DNA from: a virus
Length of the DNA: 64,000 nt
Strand: one strand, 5' to 3'
IMG/VR virus record: IMGVR_UViG_3300018877_000004
Span: 1 to 64,000 of that record
Below the pieces are notes generated by a model. That model saw only the letters and a program-made list of their open reading frames with translations. It was not told the origin of the DNA and did not search any database. Made by a program: the position numbers and the translations under genes. Shown one piece after another: positions 24,621-32,802 of the stretch (position 1 is its first letter; every line of letters starts with the position of its first letter).

Positions 24621-25058
24621 TTATTTAGAATCTTGAGTGTCTATGACAATACGAGTTTTGCCATTGTGACCATGCAAGATTTTGACGGTTTCAAGATTTG
24701 GATACCAAAAGGTTGACTTGATTTCACTTGTCCACTGAAGCACGCAGCCAGCATGCAGAAAATCACAACCAACAGCAACCACACCTGTCCCACTTACACC
24801 CGTTGCATCATCATCACGCACCAGTTGAAAAGTATAGGTGTGAAGGCCGAGGCAGATTTCTTGGTATGACGGCTCATATTCTTCAATTAATCGGTTTGGA
24901 ATCTTCAATTGAATTGCTTCAAAAGATTCAAGACTGGGATAGGTTCCATGTGTTTTATGCTCACCACACCATGCGATCGCTACTTGCCCGTCAGGTAAAA
25001 CACATCCGTCTGCCAGTCTTAATCCTGATGCGCTGTCTACTAATTTAATTATTTTCAT
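24621..25058 (-). CDS. hypothetical protein (145 aa)
   Basis: A beta-rich soluble protein (VLPDGQVAIAWCGEHKTHGT, later GVVAVGCDFLHAGCVLQWTS) with several cysteines. No family recognised. It lies 18 nt upstream of the EAL gene. Confidence 0.65.
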   Translation of the reverse strand: MKIIKLVDSASGLRLADGCVLPDGQVAIAWCGEHKTHGTYPSLESFEAIQLKIPNRLIEEYEPSYQEICLGLHTYTFQLVRDDDATGVSGTGVVAVGCDFLHAGCVLQWTSEIKSTFWYPNLETVKILHGHNGKTRIVIDTQDSK

Positions 25059-25078
25059 TTTCGATCTCCAATTGTTTG

Positions 25079-25744
25079 CTATTTGCTGTTGGCATATCGA
25101 TTGGCTTTTTGTTCTTGCAGCCAGTCGTAGCGCATTTTCACAGTACGCGCCCCTAGCAAGGCGTTGTGGTTGCCGTCTGTTTCGAGGCTAGGAGGTAGGC
25201 GATCGGATGGGATGCCGAGTTCGTCTTCTGCGGTCTGGATGATGTCTCTAGTACGCATAGGAAAGCCTTGCGGCAAGTCCATCATGGTTCCAAAAATTTG
25301 ACAAAAGGTGACGTGATCGTATGCGCTCCATTCGCCATAAAATTCAGGGAAATCAACAGTATTGTCTTTATTGGCGATGTACTTTGTTTGCTGCCTGCCA
25401 ATAAATCGATCCCATTGTCCTATCCATCCCGATCGAATCCATTGCGCGGTGTAGCGTTCGTAGCCTACAAATCTTGCGATGCCGTCTCTAATTTGCGATC
25501 GGCTTTTCCATGCTCTCGCTTCTTCCCGTTCACGAGGCGTCATCTCCATCGGGTTGCGCATTTTAGGCGGCAGGCAGGCGATCACATTGTCTTTCACCCA
25601 CTGACTAGCATGGCGTGGGTTGAACTCGGTAGAAACGGCATAGAACTCCCTGCCGTCTTCGCTCACGATTCCAATACTGATAAGTTCTATCGGGTGTTTG
25701 TGGCCACGCTCGATGAATTCCAGGTCTATATAAAATCTAGTCAC
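25079..25744 (-). CDS. DEDD-type 3'-5' exonuclease
   Basis: Exo motif I is FYIDLEFIERG. A middle acidic motif is SAYDHVTFCQIFG. The last motif is GNHNALLGARTVKMRYDW, giving His and Asp of the DEDDh type. The layout resembles the phage/bacterial 3'-5' exoribonuclease (AS/RNase T-like) family. The GTG start (25744) overlapping the upstream stop is preferred. It may trim RNA or DNA ends; the substrate is not readable. Confidence 0.75.
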   Translation of the reverse strand: MTRFYIDLEFIERGHKHPIELISIGIVSEDGREFYAVSTEFNPRHASQWVKDNVIACLPPKMRNPMEMTPREREEARAWKSRSQIRDGIARFVGYERYTAQWIRSGWIGQWDRFIGRQQTKYIANKDNTVDFPEFYGEWSAYDHVTFCQIFGTMMDLPQGFPMRTRDIIQTAEDELGIPSDRLPPSLETDGNHNALLGARTVKMRYDWLQEQKANRYANSK

Positions 25745-26030
25745 TACTGCCCTCGCTACTTTGTTCTTTCGTTTCCAGAAACCCACTTAAGCCTAAACCA
25801 GACGCACCTGCTGCTATTACGCCGATCGCAATGCGTTCCAACATCTGTCGATTCTCAGGGCTTTGGATGGTTTGCTGGCTGAGCAAAAGCCCGATCGCCA
25901 AGCACCCAAACAGGGCAGAGTTGAGTTTTTGGATCAGCCGAATTTGCTTCACTTGCAGGCGATCGCTTACCTCTAGTTTTGCTACAGCGGCTTCTAATTC
26001 TGCAAGGCGTTCAAGGGGTGTATCTGGCAT
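25737..26030 (-). CDS. small membrane protein, holin candidate
   Basis: The protein begins with a coiled coil (LERLAELEAAVAKLEVSDRL) and has two hydrophobic segments (FGCLAIGLLL and IAIGVIAAGASGLGLSGFL). A coiled coil plus two spans fits some holin-like proteins, but the endolysin gene lies ~4 kb upstream in the same unit, so the link is loose. Start and stop overlap the neighbours. Confidence 0.6.
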   Translation of the reverse strand: MPDTPLERLAELEAAVAKLEVSDRLQVKQIRLIQKLNSALFGCLAIGLLLSQQTIQSPENRQMLERIAIGVIAAGASGLGLSGFLETKEQSSEGSSD

Positions 26031-26042
26031 GGCGATCGCCTC

Positions 26043-26345
26043 CTAAAGATTATCTTCCTGTTGGGAAAAGCTGTGCCAGTCGGGAAGTGCAATCGTTTGA
26101 TCTTTTAGCTCGTGCCAACAGTCGCCTAAAAATTGGATTTTGCCATCTGTCACGAAAGAATGGCAGCGATTGACTGCAAATTGCTCACCTTTTTCATTCG
26201 GATGCCCTGTAAGAACAGAAGGCGTAAAAGTCGGATTTTCAAGACTGCCATTCCAACCCCAAACGCCTTTAGCGATCGCGTGAGCGCATTTGCATCCAGG
26301 ACACTGAAACCAAACACGAGCTGCGGTTTCATGAACCTTGTTCAT
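26043..26345 (-). CDS. DUF6527-like zinc-binding protein
   Basis: The pattern WFQCPGCKCAHAIAKGVWGW, then NPTFTPSVLTGH and CHSFVTDGKIQFLGDCWHEL, matches the DUF6527 family of small phage proteins with likely zinc ligands. The biochemical role is unknown. Confidence 0.78.
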   Translation of the reverse strand: MNKVHETAARVWFQCPGCKCAHAIAKGVWGWNGSLENPTFTPSVLTGHPNEKGEQFAVNRCHSFVTDGKIQFLGDCWHELKDQTIALPDWHSFSQQEDNL

Positions 26346-26357
26346 AGCGATCGACTC

Positions 26358-26783
26358 CTATGCTAATAACTTGAACAACTGACTCCAATCCTCCCCCCAA
26401 CAAAGAGTTACGAGGTTGCAAACTTGGTGCTGCCACTGGTCGATCGCAATTGCAACCCAGAACGGTGCGGACGGTTTAGAGATGCGCCAATCTTCCCAAT
26501 CTTGATTGTAAAGACGCACCCAGAACGCGCCGAGATTCAGGCGATCGATTACAGTGTGAGTCCCAACAATTACCACTTCTTTCCACACATCCGCCCACTC
26601 TAGCGGGTTCCAAGGATTCCACAAATAGAACAGCACAAACGGGATGGAGTAGATCAGGCTATGCAGAAATGCGATCGCCCAACTTTGGCGCTTATTGTTA
26701 GCCAAGAAGCTGTTTTGCAGTGCGAAATCTCCTGCATTGTGGAGCAGTCTTTCAGTGGCAGCGATCGCGATGATTTTCAGCAT
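26358..26783 (-). CDS. DUF3307-like membrane protein
   Basis: The start (DFALQNSFLANNKRQSWA) and hydrophobic stretches (AIAFLHSLIYSIPFVLFYL, later GTHTVIDRLN) resemble DUF3307 integral membrane proteins found in phages. The role is unknown. Confidence 0.65.
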   Translation of the reverse strand: MLKIIAIAATERLLHNAGDFALQNSFLANNKRQSWAIAFLHSLIYSIPFVLFYLWNPWNPLEWADVWKEVVIVGTHTVIDRLNLGAFWVRLYNQDWEDWRISKPSAPFWVAIAIDQWQHQVCNLVTLCWGEDWSQLFKLLA

Positions 26784-26785
26784 GG

Positions 26786-27109
26786 TTACTCCGTCTTCTC
26801 GTCAATTCCAACCAAACGCCTGATTTCTGCCATATCTTCGCGCTTAACTGCTTCAGTCAGCATTTGATAGGTTGCTGCATCAAAAACATGCTCACGCTTT
26901 TCGATTTTATTCATGTGCGGAACTCCTACAATTGGCCCTTCGTTGTCAATCGCTTCTTGGCAGGTTTCGGCTTCTTCGATCGTGTCGTGCTGATGACTGC
27001 ATAAGCCATGTATTCCACCTCCTTCGTCAGAAGTTGCAACTTTGCGATATTTGCCTGAACCAGTGCCTTCGTTGTTCGCAATTTCTAAAGTTTGTACCCA
27101 CCAAACCAT
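26786..27109 (-). CDS. hypothetical protein (107 aa)
   Basis: The ATG giving MVWWVQTLEIANNEG is preferred. The protein has CSHQHDTIEEAETCQEAI, which could bind a metal, and an acidic helical tail. No family recognised. Confidence 0.6.
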   Translation of the reverse strand: MVWWVQTLEIANNEGTGSGKYRKVATSDEGGGIHGLCSHQHDTIEEAETCQEAIDNEGPIVGVPHMNKIEKREHVFDAATYQMLTEAVKREDMAEIRRLVGIDEKTE

Positions 27110-27119
27110 GCTATTTACC

Positions 27120-27311
27120 TCACTTTGTTGTTGTGTCGCCGCCATACAAACAGCGATCGTGTACCATCCCCACGTCTAATCCGTTCAGCCTATACGCTGA
27201 CCAATCTTCGCAATACGAACCAGGCGAGACGCATACACGCGATCGACAGAACAAACAGCGGTTGCCGGGAGACTTCGATCGGATGTCCTGCTGAGGCGAA
27301 AAATTAGCCAT
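27120..27311 (-). CDS. small Cys-rich protein (63 aa)
   Basis: It contains CLFCRSRVC and spaced further cysteines (YCEDW, DRCLYGG), a probable zinc site. It sits between the pilin gene and the next small gene. Function unknown. Confidence 0.5.
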   Translation of the reverse strand: MANFSPQQDIRSKSPGNRCLFCRSRVCVSPGSYCEDWSAYRLNGLDVGMVHDRCLYGGDTTTK

Positions 27312-27316
27312 TGCTT

Positions 27317-27805
27317 CTATCTCATGATCTCCACATCATCGCCCTCACATCCTGCACCAATCGATCGATCGAGCGTCGGCAGAATCACGCTTCCACCTGT
27401 TTTTGTGGTCTGACAGGCAGCTACGGACGTTTGCCCGCTGTCTTGCATCACTACGACGCCACCTGAGTAGTCGCGCAGTTCAGGTGCTTCGGATTCAGCC
27501 GCGATCGTTGTGGTGGTTTCGCTGCTGGTTCCAAGTGTGTATGTGTAATCCTGATCCCGCTCTGGAATGCCGATCTCTAGGTCAGTCCAAGTGCCTGCAA
27601 AAGTAGGTTTCTCGACGCGATAGGCTTGCTGCGCTCGATTGACGCTTCCGACTGTCAATTTTGCAGATGTCTGCTTCGCTTTAGCAGCTTGATTGAGAAA
27701 AGATGGCAGCGCGATCGCTGAAAGGATGCCGATCACAACTATAACGACTAGCAGTTCAATCAAACTGAAGCCTGCTGTATTCTGACGGTTTTGCTGTATG
27801 TTCAC
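27317..27805 (-). CDS. type IV pilin-like major or minor pilin
   Basis: A prepilin signal is visible: GFSLIELLVVIVVIGILSAI, with processing expected after Gly12 and Glu at mature position 5. The rest resembles cyanobacterial PilA/pilin G-H proteins (FLNQAAKAKQTSAKLTVGS, then NRAQQAYRVEKPTF, IGIPERDQDYTYT). Two cysteines near the C-terminus (AACQTT, GAGCEGDD) could form the D-region disulfide. It should be inserted by host pilus machinery. A complete pilin in a phage accessory block is unusual. Confidence 0.9.
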   Translation of the reverse strand: MNIQQNRQNTAGFSLIELLVVIVVIGILSAIALPSFLNQAAKAKQTSAKLTVGSVNRAQQAYRVEKPTFAGTWTDLEIGIPERDQDYTYTLGTSSETTTTIAAESEAPELRDYSGGVVVMQDSGQTSVAACQTTKTGGSVILPTLDRSIGAGCEGDDVEIMR

Positions 27806-29028
27806 GCAGAGACTCCTTGCTTATTGCGAGGTGGTGTTGAAATTGCTTTTTCAGGTGGTATTTTGCGGAAAATTCGCATTTTTAGCGCTTCCACCGAAGA
27901 AGCTTTGCATCGAGGATCTTGTAACCACTCTGCACCCGTTTTTGTTTCGCCCCATGCGGTGATCTTGAAAGCATTTCTTCGGGATTGAGGGCGATTAGGC
28001 TTGCGTTGATTTTTAGGTTGATCAGCTTTGGGAATGAAGCAGCAATTCTCAGGGCAATAATTCCCGTTGACATTTTTTCGCTCGATCGTCAAATCATCTT
28101 GATAGCCGTTTTGAAGTGCCCATTCTCGAAATACTTCAAAGTCTTGCCACTCTGTGCAAACGCCTATTCCCCTCCCTCCATAGTTTTTGTATGCAGGGTT
28201 TTTGGGGTTTTGACATCTCGCTGTCATGCCCTTCCAGGTTGAATAGATACGTTCGTGAGACTTTCCATGTTTGGTAACCAATTCTTTGTGAAAACACCCA
28301 CAAGATACGGTTGCACCTGATTTCAGTGCAGCAGCGCTAACGGTTTTGGTTTTTCCACACTCGCACTGGCAATTCCACTTTGCGCCCTGTCCTCTCCGCC
28401 GCTTGGCAACATCCGCCCGATCGATAACAGTCAAGCGACCAAACACCTGCCCAGTTAGGTCATGAGCCGCATTGGACACGATTTCTTTGTGCAGGCATCC
28501 ACAAGACTTTGCATCGCCCTTTACAAGTGCCTGTCGTGACACCGATCGCACTGGAGAACCGCAATCGCATTGGCAAATGTAATTGGGCATCCGCCCGCCA
28601 TTCTTGACTGTCTCAGTGTCATGCCGCAGAACGGTATAGCGTCCAAACCTTTGACCTGACAAGTCCGATCGCCGTTCCTGTGTCTGTCTTTTGTTAAATG
28701 CTGTCAGCAGGCATCCGCACGATCGCGAATCACCGGATCTAAGTGAAGATCCGAAAACCGATTTTTCCCTGCCGCACTCGCAACGGCAAATCCATTTTGC
28801 AGGCTTGCCCCTTTGGGCGATCTGGTTTGGATCGCGATGCAGAACCGTCCACAATCCAAAAACCTGACCAGACAGATCTACTGCTCTGCCGCAATCCGAT
28901 AAAGTATTCATTAGGCTAGTCCCTTGGTGTTGACAAGTGGCTTGCTTAGAAAGTTGTGGTGTTTCCAGCACCGCAGCTTTCGCCATTTCTACTATTTTAA
29001 ACTTTTCCAGGGTTGCTGTCAGTGTCAT
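27802..29028 (-). CDS. three-repeat zinc-ribbon protein with phage HNH/AP2-type tail domain
   Basis: Three tandem modules share a DLSGQ-FG start, then W/YxCxCxCG and SCGC: the first begins near residue 50, the second near 122 and the third near 189. Each should bind one zinc. The C-terminal region (YSTWKGMTARCQNPKNPAYK, then YGGRGIGVC and ERKNVNGNYCPENC) is the module often found in phage homing-type or AP2/HNH proteins. The start overlapping the previous stop as ATGA is used. Likely DNA-binding. Confidence 0.7.
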   Translation of the reverse strand: MTLTATLEKFKIVEMAKAAVLETPQLSKQATCQHQGTSLMNTLSDCGRAVDLSGQVFGLWTVLHRDPNQIAQRGKPAKWICRCECGREKSVFGSSLRSGDSRSCGCLLTAFNKRQTQERRSDLSGQRFGRYTVLRHDTETVKNGGRMPNYICQCDCGSPVRSVSRQALVKGDAKSCGCLHKEIVSNAAHDLTGQVFGRLTVIDRADVAKRRRGQGAKWNCQCECGKTKTVSAAALKSGATVSCGCFHKELVTKHGKSHERIYSTWKGMTARCQNPKNPAYKNYGGRGIGVCTEWQDFEVFREWALQNGYQDDLTIERKNVNGNYCPENCCFIPKADQPKNQRKPNRPQSRRNAFKITAWGETKTGAEWLQDPRCKASSVEALKMRIFRKIPPEKAISTPPRNKQGVSA

Positions 29029-29195
29029 TCTTCTGCCAACTCCCACCCTGCCTGCTCTAATCGTTCCTGCGTCCCGACAGAGATTCCCGGTGCATCTCGA
29101 TGGTGAACATGGACACTCTGCCCGTTGATCCGCGCGATCGTCCCTCTGTCACCCGTTCGCGAGTTTTTTAGGTGATCGCCCTTGCGCCAGTTCAT
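29025..29195 (-). CDS. small KOW/SH3-like protein (56 aa)
   Basis: MNWRKGDHLKNSRTGDRGTI and the ending LEQAGWELAEE resemble a small beta-barrel domain. It is a clear paralogue of the gene upstream (GD-N-T pattern and a final GW). The overlapping ATGA start is preferred. Confidence 0.6.
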   Translation of the reverse strand: MNWRKGDHLKNSRTGDRGTIARINGQSVHVHHRDAPGISVGTQERLEQAGWELAEE

Positions 29196-29368
29196 ACCCT
29201 TTGCCACCCCATCGACTGCAAGATTTCCTGCCGTCCCGACACTACGCCACCCTGATCAACTGCCAACACAGGCGATGACCCCAGCTCTAGCCGCACCGTT
29301 GCGAGTTGGTCGGTATTGGTGTTGCGGACGCGATCGCCGTCCTGCCAAAGCAGAGTCATTTTACGCAT
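29192..29368 (-). CDS. small KOW/SH3-like protein (58 aa)
   Basis: An ATG inside the endolysin's last codons opens MRKMTLLWQDGDRVRNTNTD, ending with a GW-containing tail. It is a tandem paralogue of the downstream 56-aa protein. Overlaps on both sides indicate coupled translation. Confidence 0.6.
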   Translation of the reverse strand: MRKMTLLWQDGDRVRNTNTDQLATVRLELGSSPVLAVDQGGVVSGRQEILQSMGWQRV

Positions 29369-30107
29369 ATCGAAAAATCACCCGCTTCTTTTCTGGTCTG
29401 ATATCGATGTGCAAGAAACTTGGCTGAGCTAGCCCGATCCCTTTAATGGCTGAGGTGCTTTTGACAACCTCCAGCAAGCGCTTAAAATCGCCATTTAGCG
29501 GGCGCAAATCCAAAGCGCGACCATATTTGTGCTGCGATCGAGATGCCCCAATGTCTAAGGTGTATGGCCTGTAGGCAGAGTTAATCGCGATCGGACTGCC
29601 GAACTTCTGCCGGATCGTCCGGTACGCCGCAGCGAGTGCCAGCATGTTTTTTACAAGCCGCTCTTCGCTGCCAAAAGTTGCAGACCCGATCGGCATTCGA
29701 GTAAAGCCGCGCAGCATCTCACCCCAGGTCAGGTAAGCGCCATCAGCGATCCACTCGTTCTCATAAATTTCGCCGACTACTGGGAGAATCGCCCGCTTGC
29801 CCGATCGAGTGCCCGCAATTGGATTGGCTTTAGCTGTCAACACCTGCTGCTGCTCACTGACCTTGTGAGGCGCGTCAAGCTGCTGCAATAGTGTGATCGA
29901 CGTGCCGCCAATTAGCCCAGGATCGGACAAAGAGGCGTCACGCTTGAAATTAGCAAAAGCGGTACGAGTACGGTTGCCGATCAAGCCGTCTGCATCGGTA
30001 GGGCGATCGAGGTAGCCCCCTCTTAGGAGTTGCTGCTGCACCCACAACAGATCGACATTGCTGAGGCGATCGATCGGGCAAGCCGTGTTTAGGGTTGGGG
30101 TGACCAT
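29361..30107 (-). CDS. endolysin: peptidoglycan-binding domain plus M15A peptidase
   Basis: Residues ~15-75 form a PG-binding-1-like repeat (QQQLLRGGYL, then GLIGNRTRTAFANFKR). Residues ~165-240 carry the peptidase M15A motifs SQHKYGRALDL and FLHIDI, which hold the zinc ligands of L,D/D,D-carboxypeptidase-type cell-wall enzymes. No signal peptide is seen. It should cut cross-linked peptidoglycan at lysis. Confidence 0.88.
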   Translation of the reverse strand: MVTPTLNTACPIDRLSNVDLLWVQQQLLRGGYLDRPTDADGLIGNRTRTAFANFKRDASLSDPGLIGGTSITLLQQLDAPHKVSEQQQVLTAKANPIAGTRSGKRAILPVVGEIYENEWIADGAYLTWGEMLRGFTRMPIGSATFGSEERLVKNMLALAAAYRTIRQKFGSPIAINSAYRPYTLDIGASRSQHKYGRALDLRPLNGDFKRLLEVVKSTSAIKGIGLAQPSFLHIDIRPEKKRVIFRYA

Positions 30108-30122
30108 GTTGCCTCAGAATTC

Positions 30123-30151
30123 TTGCTGACAGAATTCCCCCTCGCTACACT
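30123..30151 (+). promoter_or_regulatory. candidate promoter for the rightward 30173 gene
   Basis: TTGCTG (30123-30128) and TACACT (30146-30151) are separated by 17 nt and precede GAGG and the ATG of the rightward gene. The region also has two nearby GAATTC sites. The match is moderate. Confidence 0.4.
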
Positions 30152-30172
30152 GAAGCAAATCGAGGTTGACTT

Positions 30173-31186
30173 ATGGCTGTTTCGGGTCGCAATACAACAA
30201 GAGCGCTTCACTACATTCTGGATGGTCGCACACCCATTCCGTGCCCTACTAATGATTGGGGCGTTTACACGGTTGCAAAAACTCAGGTTGGCGATATTGA
30301 AGTATCGACCGCTTTTTTTGGCGTTGATCGTCAATTTTCGGATGAGTCGGACGCCGCGCCTCTATTGTTTGAAACAATGATTTTTGGTGGTGATAATGAT
30401 GGGGATATGTGGCTAGACTCCACATGGGAGCAAGCCGAATTGCGACACCGAGAGATTGTGGCGTCGATCGATCCTGCTGCAACGGTTGTAGTTGCGCCAC
30501 CAATGCCTCTTGCTGTTGATTTTCAGCCGCAACACTGGGAAATTTGGCGGCGTGAAAGACGGGCGAGTGTGCGATGTGGCGATCGAGTGATCAACTTTTA
30601 TTTTTCAACTTTTATTGTTAGTAGTGAAGTTCTCGATGTTGATGTGTCTGCTGGCTATGTCAGCCCCTATGATCATATTGAATTGACGATCTATACCCCG
30701 AATGGCTCTTGCTTCACGCCGCGAGGCTTGATAGTAGAGGGATTGGAGATTGCGTGTCAGCTCTCGTCCCAACGGTTTGAAGTAAATGATTTGGCTCGCA
30801 CAGAGATTCGCCTAACTCCCGATCGAGGATCGTTTGCATGGGAAGTTGAGCCGCGAGTCTGTCGCTTCACCGTTACGCCACAGACGCGAACCCCGCAGTT
30901 GGACTCTTGCTTTGTTGATACGATTTTTCACGCCTCTGAGGTTGCTACTTTTTCAGCCAATTGTCGCTGCTTTAATCCCGCCGATGCTCTCAGCCCTGCC
31001 GACATCGACGAAGTTCATTCGTTTCTCGCGTCCGAGTTCGGCCTAAGTGTTGTTGCATCCGATCGCCCCAAAGCCTGCCAAGGATGCCAGAACTATCACG
31101 GCGAGATTTACAATGGCAATCGCCTAATCTGCGGCATTCATCCCTATGGCTGGAATGATGGCGACGAATGCCCCGATCGCGCCTAA
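30173..31186 (+). CDS. hypothetical protein on opposite strand within the tail block (337 aa)
   Basis: The only rightward gene in this leftward region. GAGG precedes its ATG. The N-terminal half is acidic; the C-terminus has ACQGCQNYHGEIYNGNRLIC and PYGWNDGDECPDRA, a likely metal or disulfide site. It overlaps the 31183 gene tail-to-tail. Its own promoter-like sequence suggests an independently expressed moron. Confidence 0.7.
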   Translation: MAVSGRNTTRALHYILDGRTPIPCPTNDWGVYTVAKTQVGDIEVSTAFFGVDRQFSDESDAAPLLFETMIFGGDNDGDMWLDSTWEQAELRHREIVASIDPAATVVVAPPMPLAVDFQPQHWEIWRRERRASVRCGDRVINFYFSTFIVSSEVLDVDVSAGYVSPYDHIELTIYTPNGSCFTPRGLIVEGLEIACQLSSQRFEVNDLARTEIRLTPDRGSFAWEVEPRVCRFTVTPQTRTPQLDSCFVDTIFHASEVATFSANCRCFNPADALSPADIDEVHSFLASEFGLSVVASDRPKACQGCQNYHGEIYNGNRLICGIHPYGWNDGDECPDRA

Positions 31187-31461
31187 CGTGGCATCCCGTC
31201 AACTGTTGCCTGACTGCTGCCCCTAGCCGTGTTCACCCGAACCCGATCGCCCCTCGCGATTGCGCCGTTCGATAAGCTTGCTGCTCGAATCACTCCCCCA
31301 CCTGGAATCTTGATTAGGTAGGCAGCAGCATCAGCATCGTAGCCCACACACTCGCCACTCAGAGGACGCCGATCGATTGCGGTAGCCTTGGCAAGATGGC
31401 GATCTCGCTGCTGCTGTTGGCGTCTTCTTCCGAGGTTTTTGGCGCTGTTTTCGTCGGGCAT
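31183..31461 (-). CDS. small tail-associated protein (92 aa)
   Basis: The C-terminal ~55 residues (GYDADAAAYLIKIPGGGVIR, then LSNGAIARGDRVRV and VDGMPR) match the N-terminal region of the next tail protein (SYDADRGARASMDGG, TNGAIALGSSV, DGAPRV). This is a duplicated domain. It begins right after that gene's stop. Confidence 0.65.
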   Translation of the reverse strand: MPDENSAKNLGRRRQQQQRDRHLAKATAIDRRPLSGECVGYDADAAAYLIKIPGGGVIRAASLSNGAIARGDRVRVNTARGSSQATVDGMPR

Positions 31462-32802
31462 TTACGGCACTCCCAAAGCATTGAGCAAGCGAAAATATCG
31501 ATAGGGCGATCGCCTTTCAATAAAGTCCACGCCACCCGGCAAGGCGACGTTGGCAAAAATCATATCTGTCCGTGCAGACTGAATTTGATCGGTTGGGGTA
31601 GCTGTTAGCAGTTGCCCGATCGTTCCCGGCGCGTTGAAAGTATTAAACGGATAGAACAAGTTGCTGAGGTAGGTTTCGAGCGTGAAACCCCAAACACCAA
31701 AAATTGGATGATCTGCAATTACATCTGTGCGCTGAGTCAGTTGCTTGCGCTGTCGAAAGATCGTATTGGGCTGACTCACTACCGTTTCGACGTTGGCAAC
31801 AGGTGCAGTTTCGATTGACAAGCTTGACCCGCCAAACAGACCCGATAACGCCGGCTGATAACCTGCGCCTTGATATATAACCCGTAGTCGCGTCAGTTGG
31901 TTTGATACTCCCACAGGATTGATAAACGGATAGAAGCCCGCCATATTTGCCCGCGCCCAACTCTGCGGCTGTACAGCCTCATGAGCCGTTAAAGTGCCGA
32001 AGGTTATAAGCGAACTTGTGATCAGGTGTTGACTCCAAGCGGCAAGAGCGGGAGGGTACTCGATCGCATTGGGAAACAGCCCTAATACGATTGCATTGCC
32101 CGCCTCGCGATTTATGTTTGAGTAATCGCCAAACGGCCATGTTCTGTTTTCCGTGAGGTTTCCTAAAAACTGAGTATGCGAGGCAATCGGCTGCCCGTTA
32201 CTCGCATTGAAAATCCACGTATGCAGGCGAACGGGTGTTGTAGTGGTTGTCTCGTCGCTTCCTAGTCCTAAAGGCACTATGGCAGCGGTCGTCACTTGCA
32301 CAATTACGGCGCGACGAGGATGATCGACAATTGAGAAAAATATCGGGATTCGCGTATTCAATCGGCTGTCAATATTCAGCAGTTCGATCGTTCGGTTGTT
32401 GATTCGCAGATATAAGATCGTCTGCGGCATCGTCGTCACTGGCGTACTTGTGCCACCAAACGACTCTTGCAGTGCTTCTAACAGATAAGCAACGGTTGAA
32501 CTCACGCGCTCTTGTGTCCTCCGTTCTTCTCTCACCACTCTGGGAGCGCCGTCCAATACTCCGCCCGTACTGATCACACTTGACCCCAACGCGATCGCTC
32601 CGTTGGTAATTGTTGGCACGTACACCATGCCGCCATCCATCGAAGCTCTCGCACCGCGATCGGCATCGTAGCTAACATATCGCAGTGGGGGCGATGTGCT
32701 GTCGATCTCTTCTTGACGGGCGATCGACGCCGCTAAGCTGCGGTGTCGGACTAGCTGCTGCCGAAAGATTCCGAGTTCTCTAGCGGTGTACTCCTCAGTC
32801 AT
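31462..32802 (-). CDS. tail-associated structural protein (446 aa)
   Basis: A long beta-rich, Ser/Thr-rich protein in the tail module. Its N-terminus has a short coiled coil and the YDAD...NGAIA...DGAPR domain shared with the 92-aa neighbour. Beta-rich blocks follow, including HTWIFNASNGQPIASHTQFL. Position between tail proteins suggests a tip or fibre part. Family not recognised. Confidence 0.6.
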   Translation of the reverse strand: MTEEYTARELGIFRQQLVRHRSLAASIARQEEIDSTSPPLRYVSYDADRGARASMDGGMVYVPTITNGAIALGSSVISTGGVLDGAPRVVREERRTQERVSSTVAYLLEALQESFGGTSTPVTTMPQTILYLRINNRTIELLNIDSRLNTRIPIFFSIVDHPRRAVIVQVTTAAIVPLGLGSDETTTTTPVRLHTWIFNASNGQPIASHTQFLGNLTENRTWPFGDYSNINREAGNAIVLGLFPNAIEYPPALAAWSQHLITSSLITFGTLTAHEAVQPQSWARANMAGFYPFINPVGVSNQLTRLRVIYQGAGYQPALSGLFGGSSLSIETAPVANVETVVSQPNTIFRQRKQLTQRTDVIADHPIFGVWGFTLETYLSNLFYPFNTFNAPGTIGQLLTATPTDQIQSARTDMIFANVALPGGVDFIERRSPYRYFRLLNALGVP

